Shown here one piece after another: positions 16,066 through 25,773 of a stretch of 64,000 nucleotides of DNA. The stretch comes from Eubacterium_B sp034180045 (GTDB taxonomy: Bacteria; Bacillota; Clostridia; Peptostreptococcales; Anaerovoracaceae): the NCBI GenBank assembly GCA_034180045.1, contig JAXFOY010000009.1, positions 62,001 through 126,000 of the forward strand, given 5' to 3'. Made by a program: the position numbers and the translations under genes. Below the pieces are notes generated by a model. It made no database searches and was not told the origin of the DNA. It worked only from the letters and a program-made list of their open reading frames with translations. The stretch's first letter is position 1. The number at the start of each line of letters is the position of its first letter.

Positions 16066-17790
16066 ATGCTAAAAAAGTTATTTAAGTATTTTGTACCACA
16101 TAAAAAAATCTTTGCACTTGATATGTTTTGCGCAATCATGATTGCTATTATAGATTTGGCATTCCCTCTGGTTTCGAGAACGGCGATGTATGAACTTTTG
16201 CCACAGAGCAAATACAGGACTTTCTTTGTGATAATGGGCATAGTTGCGGTTACATATGTGCTAAGATCAATATGCTACTACATAATGACATATTGGGGGC
16301 ATACCTTTGGCATAAGGGTTGAGACGGATATAAGGGCTGATTTGTTCAATCAACTACAGAGGCTCGATTTTGAGTTTTACGACAAAAATAGAACGGGAAC
16401 TTTGATGAGCAGGCTTACAAGTGACCTGTTTGAGATTACCGAACTTGCACATCACGGGCCCGAAGATCTTGTAATTGCGGTGCTTTCCATTACGGGTGCG
16501 CTGATTGTGATGTTCAGCATAGAGTGGCGCCTTGCGCTTATAGTGGCGATTCTGATTCCGGTATTTCTTTTGATAGTTATTTTGACAAGAAAACAAATGT
16601 CAAATGCATCAGCAAATGTTAAAAAGAAGCTTGCAGTGATAAATTCAGACATTGAATCATGTATTTCAGGTATCAAAACATCAAAGGCATTTGCAAATGA
16701 GGAAGTTGACAATGACAGATTCAGAGATTCCAACTACATATACAGAAATGCCAAGAGCGGATTTTATAAAGCGATGGGAACATTTAACGCTTCTCAGGAA
16801 TTTTTTATGTGTATCATGCCGGCTGCGGTTATAGCCGTAGGCGGAAAGCTCATAATGGACGGTAAGCTGAACTACATAGATTTGATAACATTTACACTAT
16901 ATGTTTCGGCTTTTATTACTCCGATAAGGCGTATGGCAAATTTTGCCGAAGTTTTTGCGAACGGAATGGCAGGACTGAAAAGATTTGCGGAGATAATGGC
17001 GCTACAACCTCAGGTAGAGGAAAAGGAAGGTGCCGTGGAGTTAAAGCTTGAGGGAGGCAAGATTGAATTCGATAATGTCAGCTTTGCTTATGACGGCGTG
17101 CATGACGTTATAAATAATATGAACTTGCATATAAGAGCGGGTGAAACTCTCGCTGTGGTAGGCGCTTCGGGCGGCGGAAAAACTACCGTGTGCCAGCTTA
17201 TCCCGAGATTTTATGATGTGACAAGCGGAAGTATCAAAATAGACGGTATGGATATAAGGGATGTCAAAAAGAATTCCCTCCGCAGCAATATAGGTATAGT
17301 TCAACAGGATGTATTTATATTTGCTGATACGATTTTAGAAAACATCAGATACGGAAAGCCGGAAGCTACATATGAAGAAGTTGTGATTGCGGCTAAAAAA
17401 GCTGAGATTTTTAACGATATCATGGAGATGCCGGAGCAGTTTGACACATATGTGGGCGAGAGGGGCACGAAGCTTTCAGGAGGACAAAAACAAAGGCTTT
17501 CAATAGCCAGAATCTTTCTCAAGAATCCTCAAATTTTGATACTTGATGAGGCGACATCGGCACTAGATACGATTACGGAAAGATCAATCCAAAAGTCATT
17601 TGATGAACTGTCAAAGGGCAGAACCTGCCTGATAATCGCTCATAGGCTTGCGACAGTGCAAAATGCCGACAGAATTATTCTCGTCGATGACGGTAAAATA
17701 GCCGAAGAAGGAACACATAACGAGCTGATGGCACTAGACGGCGGATATGCAAAGCTGTTTAATACTCAAAGACTCGACTATACAAAATAG
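16066..17790 (+). CDS. ABC exporter half-transporter (fused permease and ATPase)
   Basis: This is a 574-residue type IV ABC half-transporter that probably works as a homodimer. The N-terminal membrane domain has six predicted helices (about residues 15-290). The ATPase domain has Walker A GASGGGKTT, signature KLSGGQKQR, Walker B ILILDEATS and switch H in IAHRL. SD AAAGGAG is well placed. It stands alone between a terminator upstream and a convergent gene downstream. The substrate cannot be told from sequence; drug or lipid export is typical of the family. Confidence 0.9.
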   Translation: MLKKLFKYFVPHKKIFALDMFCAIMIAIIDLAFPLVSRTAMYELLPQSKYRTFFVIMGIVAVTYVLRSICYYIMTYWGHTFGIRVETDIRADLFNQLQRLDFEFYDKNRTGTLMSRLTSDLFEITELAHHGPEDLVIAVLSITGALIVMFSIEWRLALIVAILIPVFLLIVILTRKQMSNASANVKKKLAVINSDIESCISGIKTSKAFANEEVDNDRFRDSNYIYRNAKSGFYKAMGTFNASQEFFMCIMPAAVIAVGGKLIMDGKLNYIDLITFTLYVSAFITPIRRMANFAEVFANGMAGLKRFAEIMALQPQVEEKEGAVELKLEGGKIEFDNVSFAYDGVHDVINNMNLHIRAGETLAVVGASGGGKTTVCQLIPRFYDVTSGSIKIDGMDIRDVKKNSLRSNIGIVQQDVFIFADTILENIRYGKPEATYEEVVIAAKKAEIFNDIMEMPEQFDTYVGERGTKLSGGQKQRLSIARIFLKNPQILILDEATSALDTITERSIQKSFDELSKGRTCLIIAHRLATVQNADRIILVDDGKIAEEGTHNELMALDGGYAKLFNTQRLDYTK

Positions 17791-17846
17791 CCAAGAGATG
17801 AGAAGCGGGCTTACGAAAGTACATAAATAGAATATATACAAACTAA

Positions 17847-17922
17847 AAAACCGGCATGACTCTGATTATTTGCTGAGTGTTTTGAGAAAACACTAAGTAT
17901 ATCAGATGATACAGCCGGTTTT
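17847..17922 (-). terminator. Long structured terminator between convergent genes
   Basis: Outer arms AAAACCGGC (17847-17855) and GCCGGTTTT (17914-17922), a middle pair CTGAT/ATCAG (17862-17866, 17901-17905) and a top hairpin AGTGTTTT/AAAACACT (17876-17883, 17887-17894) stack into one long hairpin. On the minus strand it ends in GCCGGTTTTTTAG, so it best fits termination of the PFL operon; it may work on both strands. Confidence 0.65.
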
Positions 17923-17946
17923 GCAATCTAAATAAGCGATATGAAA

Positions 17947-19305
17947 TCAGTTTTTTAAGCTCTGTAAAGGCGCAGGTATCCTGCCTCCGCGTAAAATCAT
18001 CTTTGCGGCTGATTTGTCACGAAGCTTCATAACAGGACCATAACCCAAAAGTCCGCCGAAGTTTAGCTCTTCGCCTTCTGAAAGACCTATGGCAGGTATA
18101 ACTCTTACTGCTGTCGTCTTTGAATTTATCATACCTATTGCAGCTTCATCTGAAATTATTGCCGATATTGTCTCTGCGGATGTGTCACCGGGGATAACTA
18201 TCATATCAAGACCTACAGAACAAACCGCAGTCATCGCTTCGAGTTTTTCTATGCTCAGAGTGCCATTTCTTGCCGCATCTATCATACCGGCATCTTCGCT
18301 TACAGGGATAAATGCACCTGAAAGTCCGCCTACGCTTGAGGAAGCCATTACTCCGCCTTTTTTTACAGCATCGTTGAGCATTGCAAGTGCGGCTGTCGTA
18401 CCGTGAGTACCACACTGTTCAAGTCCAATCTCCTCGAGTATATGAGCAACGGAATCACCTACTGCCGGAGTCGGAGCAAGTGATAAATCAACTATTCCAA
18501 ACGGGATGCCAAGACTTTGCGCAGCCTCGCTCCCTACGAGCTGTCCTACTCTTGTAATTTTGAAGGCCGTTTTTTTGATCGCCTCGGCAATCTCATTAAG
18601 CGGTGCATTTTCGTCCATTTTGGAAAGAACTGATCTGACTGCTCCGGGACCTGAAACTCCTACACTGATAACGCTGTCCGACTCTCCGACTCCGTGAAAA
18701 GCACCCGCCATAAACGGATTGTCTTCGACTGCATTACAGAATACGACTAACTTAGCTGCTCCTATACATTGTTTATCTTTTGTAAGCTCCGCAGCTTTTA
18801 ATACCTGTTTACCCATGATTGCTACAGCATCCATATTTATCCCGGCTTTTGTTGAACCGACATTTACGGATGAGCAGACAAGTTCAGTCTCGGCAAGCGC
18901 CTGCGGAATTGAATCGATTAAAGCCAAGTCTCCGGCACTAAAACCTTTCTGCACCAGAGCGGAATATCCGCCGATGAAGTTGACACCGCATGTTCTTGCA
19001 GCTTTATCGAGAATCTTGGCGTATTTGACAGGATTTCCGCCTGAAACGCCTGCGAGCATTGAAATAGGCGTTACGGAAATTCTCTTGTTCACGATGGGAA
19101 TGCCGTATTTCTTCTCTATGCTTTCTCCTGTGGAAACTAAATTTTCCGCTTTGCGACATATTTTGTCGTATATTTTTCGGCATGAGATGTCTATGTCGCT
19201 ATCTGCGGCATCGAGAAGGGAAATTCCCATTGTTATTGTTCTAATATCCAGCGATTCATCCTGAATCATGGATATGGTTTCTAAAATATCATTGGTGTTC
19301 AGCAT
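17947..19305 (-). CDS. PFL family protein (UPF0210/DUF711)
   Basis: This 452-residue protein belongs to a family with a pyruvate formate-lyase-like fold but no assigned reaction. Recognisable parts are the start LNTNDILETISMI, the segments GGNPVKYAKILDKAA and CGTHGTTAALAMLNDAV, and the end AAKMILRGGRIPAPLQSL. I chose the ATG at 19305 with GGAGG 6 bases upstream; a TTG at 19317 would extend it by 4 residues across that SD. It follows the ACT-domain gene by 23 bases, the conserved UPF0237-UPF0210 pair. The biochemical role is unknown. Confidence 0.92.
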   Translation of the reverse strand: MLNTNDILETISMIQDESLDIRTITMGISLLDAADSDIDISCRKIYDKICRKAENLVSTGESIEKKYGIPIVNKRISVTPISMLAGVSGGNPVKYAKILDKAARTCGVNFIGGYSALVQKGFSAGDLALIDSIPQALAETELVCSSVNVGSTKAGINMDAVAIMGKQVLKAAELTKDKQCIGAAKLVVFCNAVEDNPFMAGAFHGVGESDSVISVGVSGPGAVRSVLSKMDENAPLNEIAEAIKKTAFKITRVGQLVGSEAAQSLGIPFGIVDLSLAPTPAVGDSVAHILEEIGLEQCGTHGTTAALAMLNDAVKKGGVMASSSVGGLSGAFIPVSEDAGMIDAARNGTLSIEKLEAMTAVCSVGLDMIVIPGDTSAETISAIISDEAAIGMINSKTTAVRVIPAIGLSEGEELNFGGLLGYGPVMKLRDKSAAKMILRGGRIPAPLQSLKN

Positions 19306-19328
19306 TTTTTCCTCCAATCAGCGTCGGC

Positions 19329-19607
19329 TTAAATTCTGTGCATTGCATTGAAGATGTTTTCATGCATGACATGAACCGACATATTGTCAGCTTCAGAGGA
19401 AAGAAGTTCCTGCAATTCTTCGATTTGCATAGATGCCGCACTTATATCTATTATCATTATCATACAAAAAAATTCATTTAGGACTGATTGTGTCACTTCG
19501 ATTACATTTGCGTTTGCCTTTGCGCAAGCGCCCGAAACTTTGGCGAGAATACCGACAGAGTCTCTGCCGACAACGGTTACGACTGCTTTTTCTTTGATTT
19601 TATCCAT
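19329..19607 (-). CDS. ACT domain protein (UPF0237)
   Basis: A single ACT domain of 92 residues opens with KAVVTVVGRDSVGILAKVSG. ACT domains usually sense amino acids or other small molecules; this stand-alone family is almost always beside a PFL gene, as here. ATG 19607 with GGAGG 7 bases upstream is preferred to the TTG at 19619. It may act as the regulatory partner of the next protein; this is inferred from gene pairing. Confidence 0.92.
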   Translation of the reverse strand: MDKIKEKAVVTVVGRDSVGILAKVSGACAKANANVIEVTQSVLNEFFCMIMIIDISAASMQIEELQELLSSEADNMSVHVMHENIFNAMHRI

Positions 19608-19621
19608 TTTGTCCTCCAAAT

Positions 19622-20737
19622 TTATTTTAGTTTTGCTACATAGGTATCTTCCGACAGCGACTTGTCTATGCCGTATTTTATGTTAAAGCAGGGAAATTCG
19701 CTTTTTAATCTTATTTTGTTTATACCGGAGTTTCCTATCATATTGGAAAAGGAAGCCGGATGAGAAAATATGCCGACTTTAATCTGCTCGGCGCTTTCTC
19801 TTTTGCATAATTTCAAATCACGCCCGAAATCCGCATCATATTTGATATTTGGCGTGTGCGGTGAAGCACATGCTTTTGCGGCTAATGCCAGAAGCTTTTC
19901 TCTGAGGTCTTCGTATGCGAGTTCTCCTTCAACAAGCTGCCTGAAAGCGGGGTGGTAGGTGCCTCCGTTGATAGCTGAAAGAGTGCCGTCACCTATTATA
20001 TCAGTGCTTTTTAGACCTACTCTCATTATATTTATATCAGCATCTCGCAAAATGCGATACATTTCTTTTGTGCGAAGCAGGGCTTCTTCCCTCGATAGGG
20101 CGTCGTATTGCCCAGCCTTATACATATCGTAAAGCTCGGTGCCGTCTATGACTAAAGTAGGATAGAGTCTGGCGAGTTCAGGTTTCAGCTTTACCGCCTC
20201 TTTTGCCGAGAAGATGCATGACTTCAGGCTGTCGCCGGGAAGACCTATCATAAGCTGGATTCCGAGCTTGAAACCGTAGTCGCTTATAAGTTTTGCCGCC
20301 TGCCTGACACAGTTGCTGTCGTGCCCGCGTTTTGACATTCTCAAAACATCATCGTCAAAGGACTGCACGCCAAGCTCTATCGTGTCCACATTGAAGTGCT
20401 TCAAATTATCCAAAATGTCTCTGTCTATACAATCAGGGCGGGTCGAAAGGTGTAGTGAGGAAACTCGCTTTGCCTCTATATACTCGTTTGCAATTTTTAG
20501 ATATTCGGTCTGCATTTTGACAGGTATAGCGGTGAAGCTTCCGCCGTAAAAAGCGATTTCTATGTCTTTTGCATCAAGGTGCTGCAAGGTGGATAAGTAT
20601 CGCTCCACCGTATCACGAACTTGAGATGCGGTGACGGGATCTTCTTTTGCGGTTATCTTCTGTTGATTGCAGAAGACGCATTTACAAGGGCAGCCAAGAT
20701 GTGGAATGAATATGGGTATTATTGCGTGTTTTTTCAT
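19622..20737 (-). CDS. Radical SAM protein (Elp3-like, YhcC type)
   Basis: The product has 371 residues. The 4Fe-4S cluster motif CxxxCxxC is at C15, C19 and C22 (CPCKCVFC) near the N-terminus, after IIPIFIPHLG. An FYGGSF SAM-binding segment and ELGVQSFDDDVL, shared with Elp3/YhcC-like proteins, follow. The C-terminal part does not look like an acetyltransferase, so it is not a full Elp3. It sits between the DUF6873 gene (17 bases upstream) and the ACT gene (14 bases downstream), apparently in one transcript. The substrate is unknown; tRNA or protein modification is possible. Confidence 0.85.
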   Translation of the reverse strand: MKKHAIIPIFIPHLGCPCKCVFCNQQKITAKEDPVTASQVRDTVERYLSTLQHLDAKDIEIAFYGGSFTAIPVKMQTEYLKIANEYIEAKRVSSLHLSTRPDCIDRDILDNLKHFNVDTIELGVQSFDDDVLRMSKRGHDSNCVRQAAKLISDYGFKLGIQLMIGLPGDSLKSCIFSAKEAVKLKPELARLYPTLVIDGTELYDMYKAGQYDALSREEALLRTKEMYRILRDADINIMRVGLKSTDIIGDGTLSAINGGTYHPAFRQLVEGELAYEDLREKLLALAAKACASPHTPNIKYDADFGRDLKLCKRESAEQIKVGIFSHPASFSNMIGNSGINKIRLKSEFPCFNIKYGIDKSLSEDTYVAKLK

Positions 20738-20754
20738 TTTGATTTTCCTTTTGG

Positions 20755-21402
20755 CTATAGAATTGAGCCTATATCGGTAAGCTCATACTCGGGGAACCAC
20801 TTGCATTTAATACCGCGTTTTTCGGTGAATTCAATTATTTTCGCAAAGTCGGGGTGAGATGAAAGGTCGCCGTTAAAAATCAACTCATCGCCTATTCTGC
20901 CGCAAGTGCCGCCTATGAACCCCGTGTCATAACCGTCAAGCCGTACATATCCGGGCTGTATCAAAAGTACCGACAAATCTTCAAATTGCTTACATGCTTT
21001 AGCGATTCCGGCGTCGTAAGTTATTATCGAATTCTCATCAACTATAGCGATGCTGCACTTGGTATATCCCTGTTTAACATCTATCAGCGTCATATTCATA
21101 TCTTTCGCTATCTGAAGCAGCTGCGGCGCCGTACAGGAAAGATTGTGAATGAAGAACTTCCCTGTACATGCTGCATTGAATGCAGCATCCTGAGGATAGT
21201 GCCTGCCTAAATCCTCAGGCGCCGCCATGTAAACAGGCGCTTCGCTGTCAATTCCCATCTTGCACAGAAAAATATCGGGATGATTAGAAATCCCTCTATC
21301 GACAATGCCGTTTGATGAAATGGGCTCAAGACTGTGCCCGAGCCCTATTATGTAATCCTTTATGTGATAATGTGCATCTTTTGCTATATATATTTTACTC
21401 AT
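20755..21402 (-). CDS. DUF6873 family protein, GME-like fold
   Basis: The 215-residue product matches the DUF6873 group, which is thought to share the guanidine-modifying-enzyme fold of arginine deiminases. Visible features are GISNHPDIFLCKMG, a histidine-aspartate region (LSSHPDF) and GGTCGRIGDELIFNGD. Whether it has catalytic residues cannot be judged here. It opens the minus-strand operon. The ATG has no SD; TATAAT ends only about 6 bases upstream, so the transcript may be leaderless. Confidence 0.75.
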   Translation of the reverse strand: MSKIYIAKDAHYHIKDYIIGLGHSLEPISSNGIVDRGISNHPDIFLCKMGIDSEAPVYMAAPEDLGRHYPQDAAFNAACTGKFFIHNLSCTAPQLLQIAKDMNMTLIDVKQGYTKCSIAIVDENSIITYDAGIAKACKQFEDLSVLLIQPGYVRLDGYDTGFIGGTCGRIGDELIFNGDLSSHPDFAKIIEFTEKRGIKCKWFPEYELTDIGSIL

Positions 21403-21479
21403 GATGACATTATACTACAAATACAGACAAAAATATTATATAATTAACGATATAGCAAATTAAAATTATGGAGGAAAAA
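21403..21479. promoter_or_regulatory. Divergent promoter region (DUF6873 operon / gltX)
   Basis: On the minus strand, TATAAT lies 6 bases before the DUF6873 ATG. On the plus strand, TATAAT at about 21443-21448 precedes gltX. Neither has a good -35 box. The region is very AT-rich. Confidence 0.4.
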
Positions 21480-23132
21480 ATGGATAACAATAGGCTTGCA
21501 GAATTGCTGTTTCCAAATATAGATAAAACTACAGAGGATTACGAAAAAATCTATCCGAAGAGAAACTTACAGGAGGGCGCCAAGGTGACAAGACTGGGAC
21601 CTTCTCCTACAGGTTTCATACATTTAGGCAACTTGTATGGAGCCTTTGTGGATGAGAGACTGGCTCACCAGTCGGGAGGCGTTTTTTATCTCAGAATTGA
21701 AGACACTGATGATAAGCGATTCGTGGAAGGCGCAGTCAAAATTATAATTGACTCTCTGAGATTTTTCGGTATTGATTTTGACGAGGGGGCAGGTCTTGAC
21801 GGAGATGTAGGTGAGTACGGCGATTACACCCAGAGCCGAAGAGGAGAAATCTACGCTTGTTTTGCCAAGAAGCTAGTAAGAGAAGGCAAGGCGTATCCTT
21901 GTTTTTTAACTGAAAGCGAAATTGGTGAAATACGTAAAAAGCAGGAAGAGTCAAAGCAAAATCCGGGAATTTACGGAGAGTTTGCCGTGCATAGAGAGCT
22001 TACTATCGATGAGATAGAAGCGAAGATTAAGGCGGGTATACCGTATGTACTTCGCCTAAAATCGGACGGAAATCCTGATTCCGAAAAGGCAGGCAGAATC
22101 AAGGTTGAAGATGCAATCAGAGGAGTTCTAGAGATGCCGGAAAATTTCCAGGATATAGTCATACTTAAGACTACGGGAATTCCGACATATCATTTTGCAC
22201 ATGTCGTCGATGATTATCTGATGAGAACCACGCATGTGGTAAGAGGGGCGGAATGGCTCCCGTCGCTTCCTATACATATAGAACTTTTCGAAAAACTCGG
22301 GTTGGAGCCGCCTGTATATTGCCATACGGCACAGCTTATGAAGCTCGACGAAAACGGGAACAAGCGGAAACTGTCCAAGAGAGAAGACCCTGAACTTTCA
22401 CTTGATTATTACAGAAATATGGGCTATCATCCTGCGGCGGTCAGAGAGTACCTTTTGACGATATTGAATTCGAACTTTGAGGAGTGGAGGGATGAAAATC
22501 AGGATGCCGATATAGACGCTTTTGAATTTACAACGGATAAGATGAGCAATTCGGGAGCTCTATTTGACCTTAATAAGCTTAACGACATCAGCAAAGACGT
22601 GCTTTTGAGAATCCCTGCCAAGAGTATAATAGAATTTCTTAGAAAATGGGCGGAAGAATTTAAGCCTGAGATTATGTATATCTTCGGCGACGAAAACTAT
22701 CTTGAGAAGATAATAGACCTCGGAAGAAATGACAAAAAACCTAGAAAAGATTTGATATACGCACAGCAAATCATAGAGTTTATAAGCTATTTCTACGATG
22801 AAATGTTTGTGAGAGAAGATGAAATTCCCCAAGAGGTATCAAAAGATGATGCGGCTGTAATACTTAAAGAATATCTTGCTTCGTATAATCACGGCGATGA
22901 TCAGAGTCAGTGGTTTGATAAGATAAGAGAAATCGGCGTCGGACTCGGATATGCCGCAAAGCCTAAGGATTTCAAGAAGAATCCTAAGGACTTCAAAGGT
23001 CATGTAGGCCATGTCAGCACAGTTATAAGAATCGCTTTGATGGGCAGGGCGCAGTCACCTGATGTGTGGAGCATACAGCAAATTATGGGTGAGGACATGA
23101 CCCGAAGAAGACTGGAAAGCTTTGATTTATAA
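21480..23132 (+). CDS. gltX: Glutamyl-tRNA synthetase (GlnRS/GluRS class Ib)
   Basis: It charges tRNA-Glu (and often tRNA-Gln in bacteria lacking GlnRS) with glutamate. The 550-residue protein has a HIGH-like motif in GPSPTGFIHLGN and a KMSKS-like KLSKRE. The C-terminal anticodon domain includes FKKNPKDFKGHVGHVSTVIR, a pattern of the longer clostridial GltX. ATG 21480 is preferred to ATG 21468, because GGAGG (21470-21474) lies between them. The gene is followed by ung in the same direction. Confidence 0.95.
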   Translation: MDNNRLAELLFPNIDKTTEDYEKIYPKRNLQEGAKVTRLGPSPTGFIHLGNLYGAFVDERLAHQSGGVFYLRIEDTDDKRFVEGAVKIIIDSLRFFGIDFDEGAGLDGDVGEYGDYTQSRRGEIYACFAKKLVREGKAYPCFLTESEIGEIRKKQEESKQNPGIYGEFAVHRELTIDEIEAKIKAGIPYVLRLKSDGNPDSEKAGRIKVEDAIRGVLEMPENFQDIVILKTTGIPTYHFAHVVDDYLMRTTHVVRGAEWLPSLPIHIELFEKLGLEPPVYCHTAQLMKLDENGNKRKLSKREDPELSLDYYRNMGYHPAAVREYLLTILNSNFEEWRDENQDADIDAFEFTTDKMSNSGALFDLNKLNDISKDVLLRIPAKSIIEFLRKWAEEFKPEIMYIFGDENYLEKIIDLGRNDKKPRKDLIYAQQIIEFISYFYDEMFVREDEIPQEVSKDDAAVILKEYLASYNHGDDQSQWFDKIREIGVGLGYAAKPKDFKKNPKDFKGHVGHVSTVIRIALMGRAQSPDVWSIQQIMGEDMTRRRLESFDL

Positions 23133-23161
23133 AATATACATAAGTTGAGTCAGGAGCATAT

Positions 23162-23842
23162 ATGGTAAGCATAGGTAATCGCTGGGATGAGATTTTGGCA
23201 GATGAATTCCAAAAAGAATATTATCAAAAACTGAGAAGCTTTTTAGCTTACGAATATAAAACGCAGACGATTTATCCGGACATGCATGATATTTTCAATG
23301 CGCTTAAGGAGACGGATTACGACGACACCAAGGTTTTGATACTCGGACAAGATCCTTATCACGGTGAAGGGCAGGCGCACGGAATGGCTTTTTCCGTTAA
23401 GCCGGGAGTCAAACAACCGCCGTCTTTAGTGAATATTTTCAAGGAACTTCATGAAGAACTCGGCATTCCGAGACCGGACGCAAATAACGGCTGCCTCTTA
23501 AAATGGGCAAGGCAGGGCGTGCTGCTTTTGAATACATGTCTGACCGTAAGAGAAGGAAAGCCGAACTCACATAAGGGCAAGGGATGGGAACTATTGACAG
23601 ATGCGATAATAAGCAAGCTTAATGAGAGGGATGAGGCTGTGGTTTTCATTCTCTGGGGAGCTAATGCAAAATCGAAGAAATCCTTGATAACAAACGAAAG
23701 ACATTTAATATTGGAGGGAGCACATCCAAGCCCTTTGTCAGCATTTAACGGGTTTTACGGCGGCGGCTATTTTCTAAAAACTAATCGATTTCTGGACGAA
23801 AACGGAAAAAAGAGTATAGAATGGGACATCACAAATAATTGA
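23162..23842 (+). CDS. ung: Uracil-DNA glycosylase, family 1
   Basis: It removes uracil from DNA in base-excision repair. The 226-residue protein has the water-activating loop GQDPYHG (catalytic D64), the minor-groove loop with HPSPLS, and FILWGANA. SD is AGGAGC. The stop overlaps the -35 box of the typA promoter. Confidence 0.97.
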   Translation: MVSIGNRWDEILADEFQKEYYQKLRSFLAYEYKTQTIYPDMHDIFNALKETDYDDTKVLILGQDPYHGEGQAHGMAFSVKPGVKQPPSLVNIFKELHEELGIPRPDANNGCLLKWARQGVLLLNTCLTVREGKPNSHKGKGWELLTDAIISKLNERDEAVVFILWGANAKSKKSLITNERHLILEGAHPSPLSAFNGFYGGGYFLKTNRFLDENGKKSIEWDITNN

Positions 23843-23867
23843 AAGTAAATGGCTTTTATGATATAAT
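23839..23867 (+). promoter_or_regulatory. typA promoter
   Basis: TTGAAA (23839-23844) and TATAAT (23862-23867) are separated by exactly 17 bases and lie 36 bases before the typA ATG. Confidence 0.7.
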
Positions 23868-23902
23868 TATTTGTTATATTAATAAAAAAAGAAGGTAAAG
23901 TT

Positions 23903-25771
23903 ATGTCTGAAAGACAAAAAATAATCAATATTGCTGTGATTGCTCATGTAGACGCCGGCAAATCAACTCTTGTAGATGCATTTTTGAAGCAGAGCGGAAT
24001 CTTTAGGGATAACGAAGCTATGGCTGACTGCGTAATGGACAGCGATGATATAGAGCGCGAGAGAGGCATTACAATCTACTCCAAAAATTGCTCGGTAATG
24101 CATAAGGATGTAAAGATAAACATAGTAGATACGCCGGGACATGCCGATTTTTCATCGGAGGTTGAGCGCATCATGAAAACCGTAGATACGGTAATTCTGC
24201 TTGTCGATTCCAGCGAAGGGCCTATGCCGCAAACTCGCTTTGTGCTTAGCAAGTCACTGGAACAGGGGCTTAATCCTATTTTGTTCATCAACAAAATAGA
24301 TAAGAAAGACGCGAGAATAGATGAAGTCGTCGATGAGGTTTACGAGCTTTTTATGGATTTGAACTCTAATGATAAACAGCTCGATTTTCCTATTTTGTAC
24401 GGTGTGGCAAGGCAGGGCATAGCCGTCAAAGATCCGTCAGAGATAGACGGGCTGGTTTTCCAACAGGGAGACAGCAGGCTGAAGCACACACCTGAGGGAT
24501 TCGGCGGCTTTGATATAACTCCGCTTTTTGAAACCATCATAGAGCATTGTGACATATATGAGGACAGAAGAGATGAGGCGCTCCAAATGCAGATTTCGAC
24601 ACTGGCTTATGATGACTATATCGGAAGACTCGGAATAGGCAGAGTGACAAGAGGTGTGATTAAACAGGGCATGCAGGTTGCGGTGGTCAAAGAAGACGAG
24701 ATTGCGGCGCGCAAGACGGGTCAAATTTTCGTATATAGAGGTCTTAAGCGAATGCCTGTTGAGGAAGCGCAGTGCGGCGATATTGTGGTAGTCTCAGGTA
24801 TCTCTGATATATCAATAGGAGAAACAATATGCGAGCCTTCCGCACCTGAGGGTCTTGGAAGCATTCACATCGAAGAACCTACTCTGTCGATGAACTTCAT
24901 GGTCAATTCGTCTCCGTTTGCCGGTCAGGTGGGGAAATATGTTACCTCAAGGCACATAAGAGAGAGACTTAATAAAGAACTTGAGGTCAATGTAGGTCTT
25001 ACAGTTGAGGATACGGATTCCACAGACAGTTTTAAGGTATCGGGCAGAGGCGAACTTCATCTTTCAATTTTGATAGAAAATATGAGAAGAGAGGGATATG
25101 AACTTGCGGTGTCTAAGCCTGAGGTAATCTTCCACAAAGACGAAAACGGCGTCAAGCTTGAACCTATTGAAGAGGTCATTATAAGCGTTCCGGACGAATA
25201 TGCCGGTACAGTTATTTCCAAGCTGAATCTTCGCAAGGGTATGATGATTAATATGTCAGGCGAAAACGGATACTCAAGGCTTGAATATCATGCACCGACA
25301 AGAGGACTTCTCGGATACAGGTCGGAGTTCATCAATGATACTCGCGGTGAAGGAAATATGGAGCGCAGATTTTTCGGCTTTGAAGAATATAAAGGAGAAA
25401 TTCCGGGTAGAAATAACGGAGTTGCTATAGCTATAGAAGAAGGCGTATGCACGCCATATGCGCTTTTTAACATAAGCGAGCGTGTGCAGATGTTTGTGGA
25501 ACCGCAGACGAGGGTTTACGAGGGAATGATTGTAGGCATGAATTCCAGAGGAAACGATATGGAGGTAAATCCGTGCAAGGCGAAAAAAGCCACAAATATG
25601 CGTGCTGCGGGCAGCGATGAAAATGTTAAGTTATCACCGGCTCGTAAGTTCACTTTGGAGGAGGCTCTTGAATTTATCGATGATGATGAACTTGTGGAAA
25701 TAGTTCCGGATGATATAAGGCTTAGAAAAAAACTTTTGAAAGAAATTGAAAGAAGAAGAGCAGGACGTTAG
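23903..25771 (+). CDS. typA: Ribosome-associated GTPase TypA/BipA
   Basis: The 622-residue translational GTPase has G1 AHVDAGKST, G3 DTPGHADFSSEVER and G4 NKIDKKDAR. A beta-barrel domain, two EF-G-like domains and the TypA-specific C-terminus (EEGVCTPYALFNI, NSRGNDMEVNPCKAKKATNMRA) follow. It works on 50S assembly and stress translation. It has its own promoter overlapping ung. A MscS gene starts two bases after its stop. Confidence 0.97.
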   Translation: MSERQKIINIAVIAHVDAGKSTLVDAFLKQSGIFRDNEAMADCVMDSDDIERERGITIYSKNCSVMHKDVKINIVDTPGHADFSSEVERIMKTVDTVILLVDSSEGPMPQTRFVLSKSLEQGLNPILFINKIDKKDARIDEVVDEVYELFMDLNSNDKQLDFPILYGVARQGIAVKDPSEIDGLVFQQGDSRLKHTPEGFGGFDITPLFETIIEHCDIYEDRRDEALQMQISTLAYDDYIGRLGIGRVTRGVIKQGMQVAVVKEDEIAARKTGQIFVYRGLKRMPVEEAQCGDIVVVSGISDISIGETICEPSAPEGLGSIHIEEPTLSMNFMVNSSPFAGQVGKYVTSRHIRERLNKELEVNVGLTVEDTDSTDSFKVSGRGELHLSILIENMRREGYELAVSKPEVIFHKDENGVKLEPIEEVIISVPDEYAGTVISKLNLRKGMMINMSGENGYSRLEYHAPTRGLLGYRSEFINDTRGEGNMERRFFGFEEYKGEIPGRNNGVAIAIEEGVCTPYALFNISERVQMFVEPQTRVYEGMIVGMNSRGNDMEVNPCKAKKATNMRAAGSDENVKLSPARKFTLEEALEFIDDDELVEIVPDDIRLRKKLLKEIERRRAGR

Positions 25772-25773
25772 AT

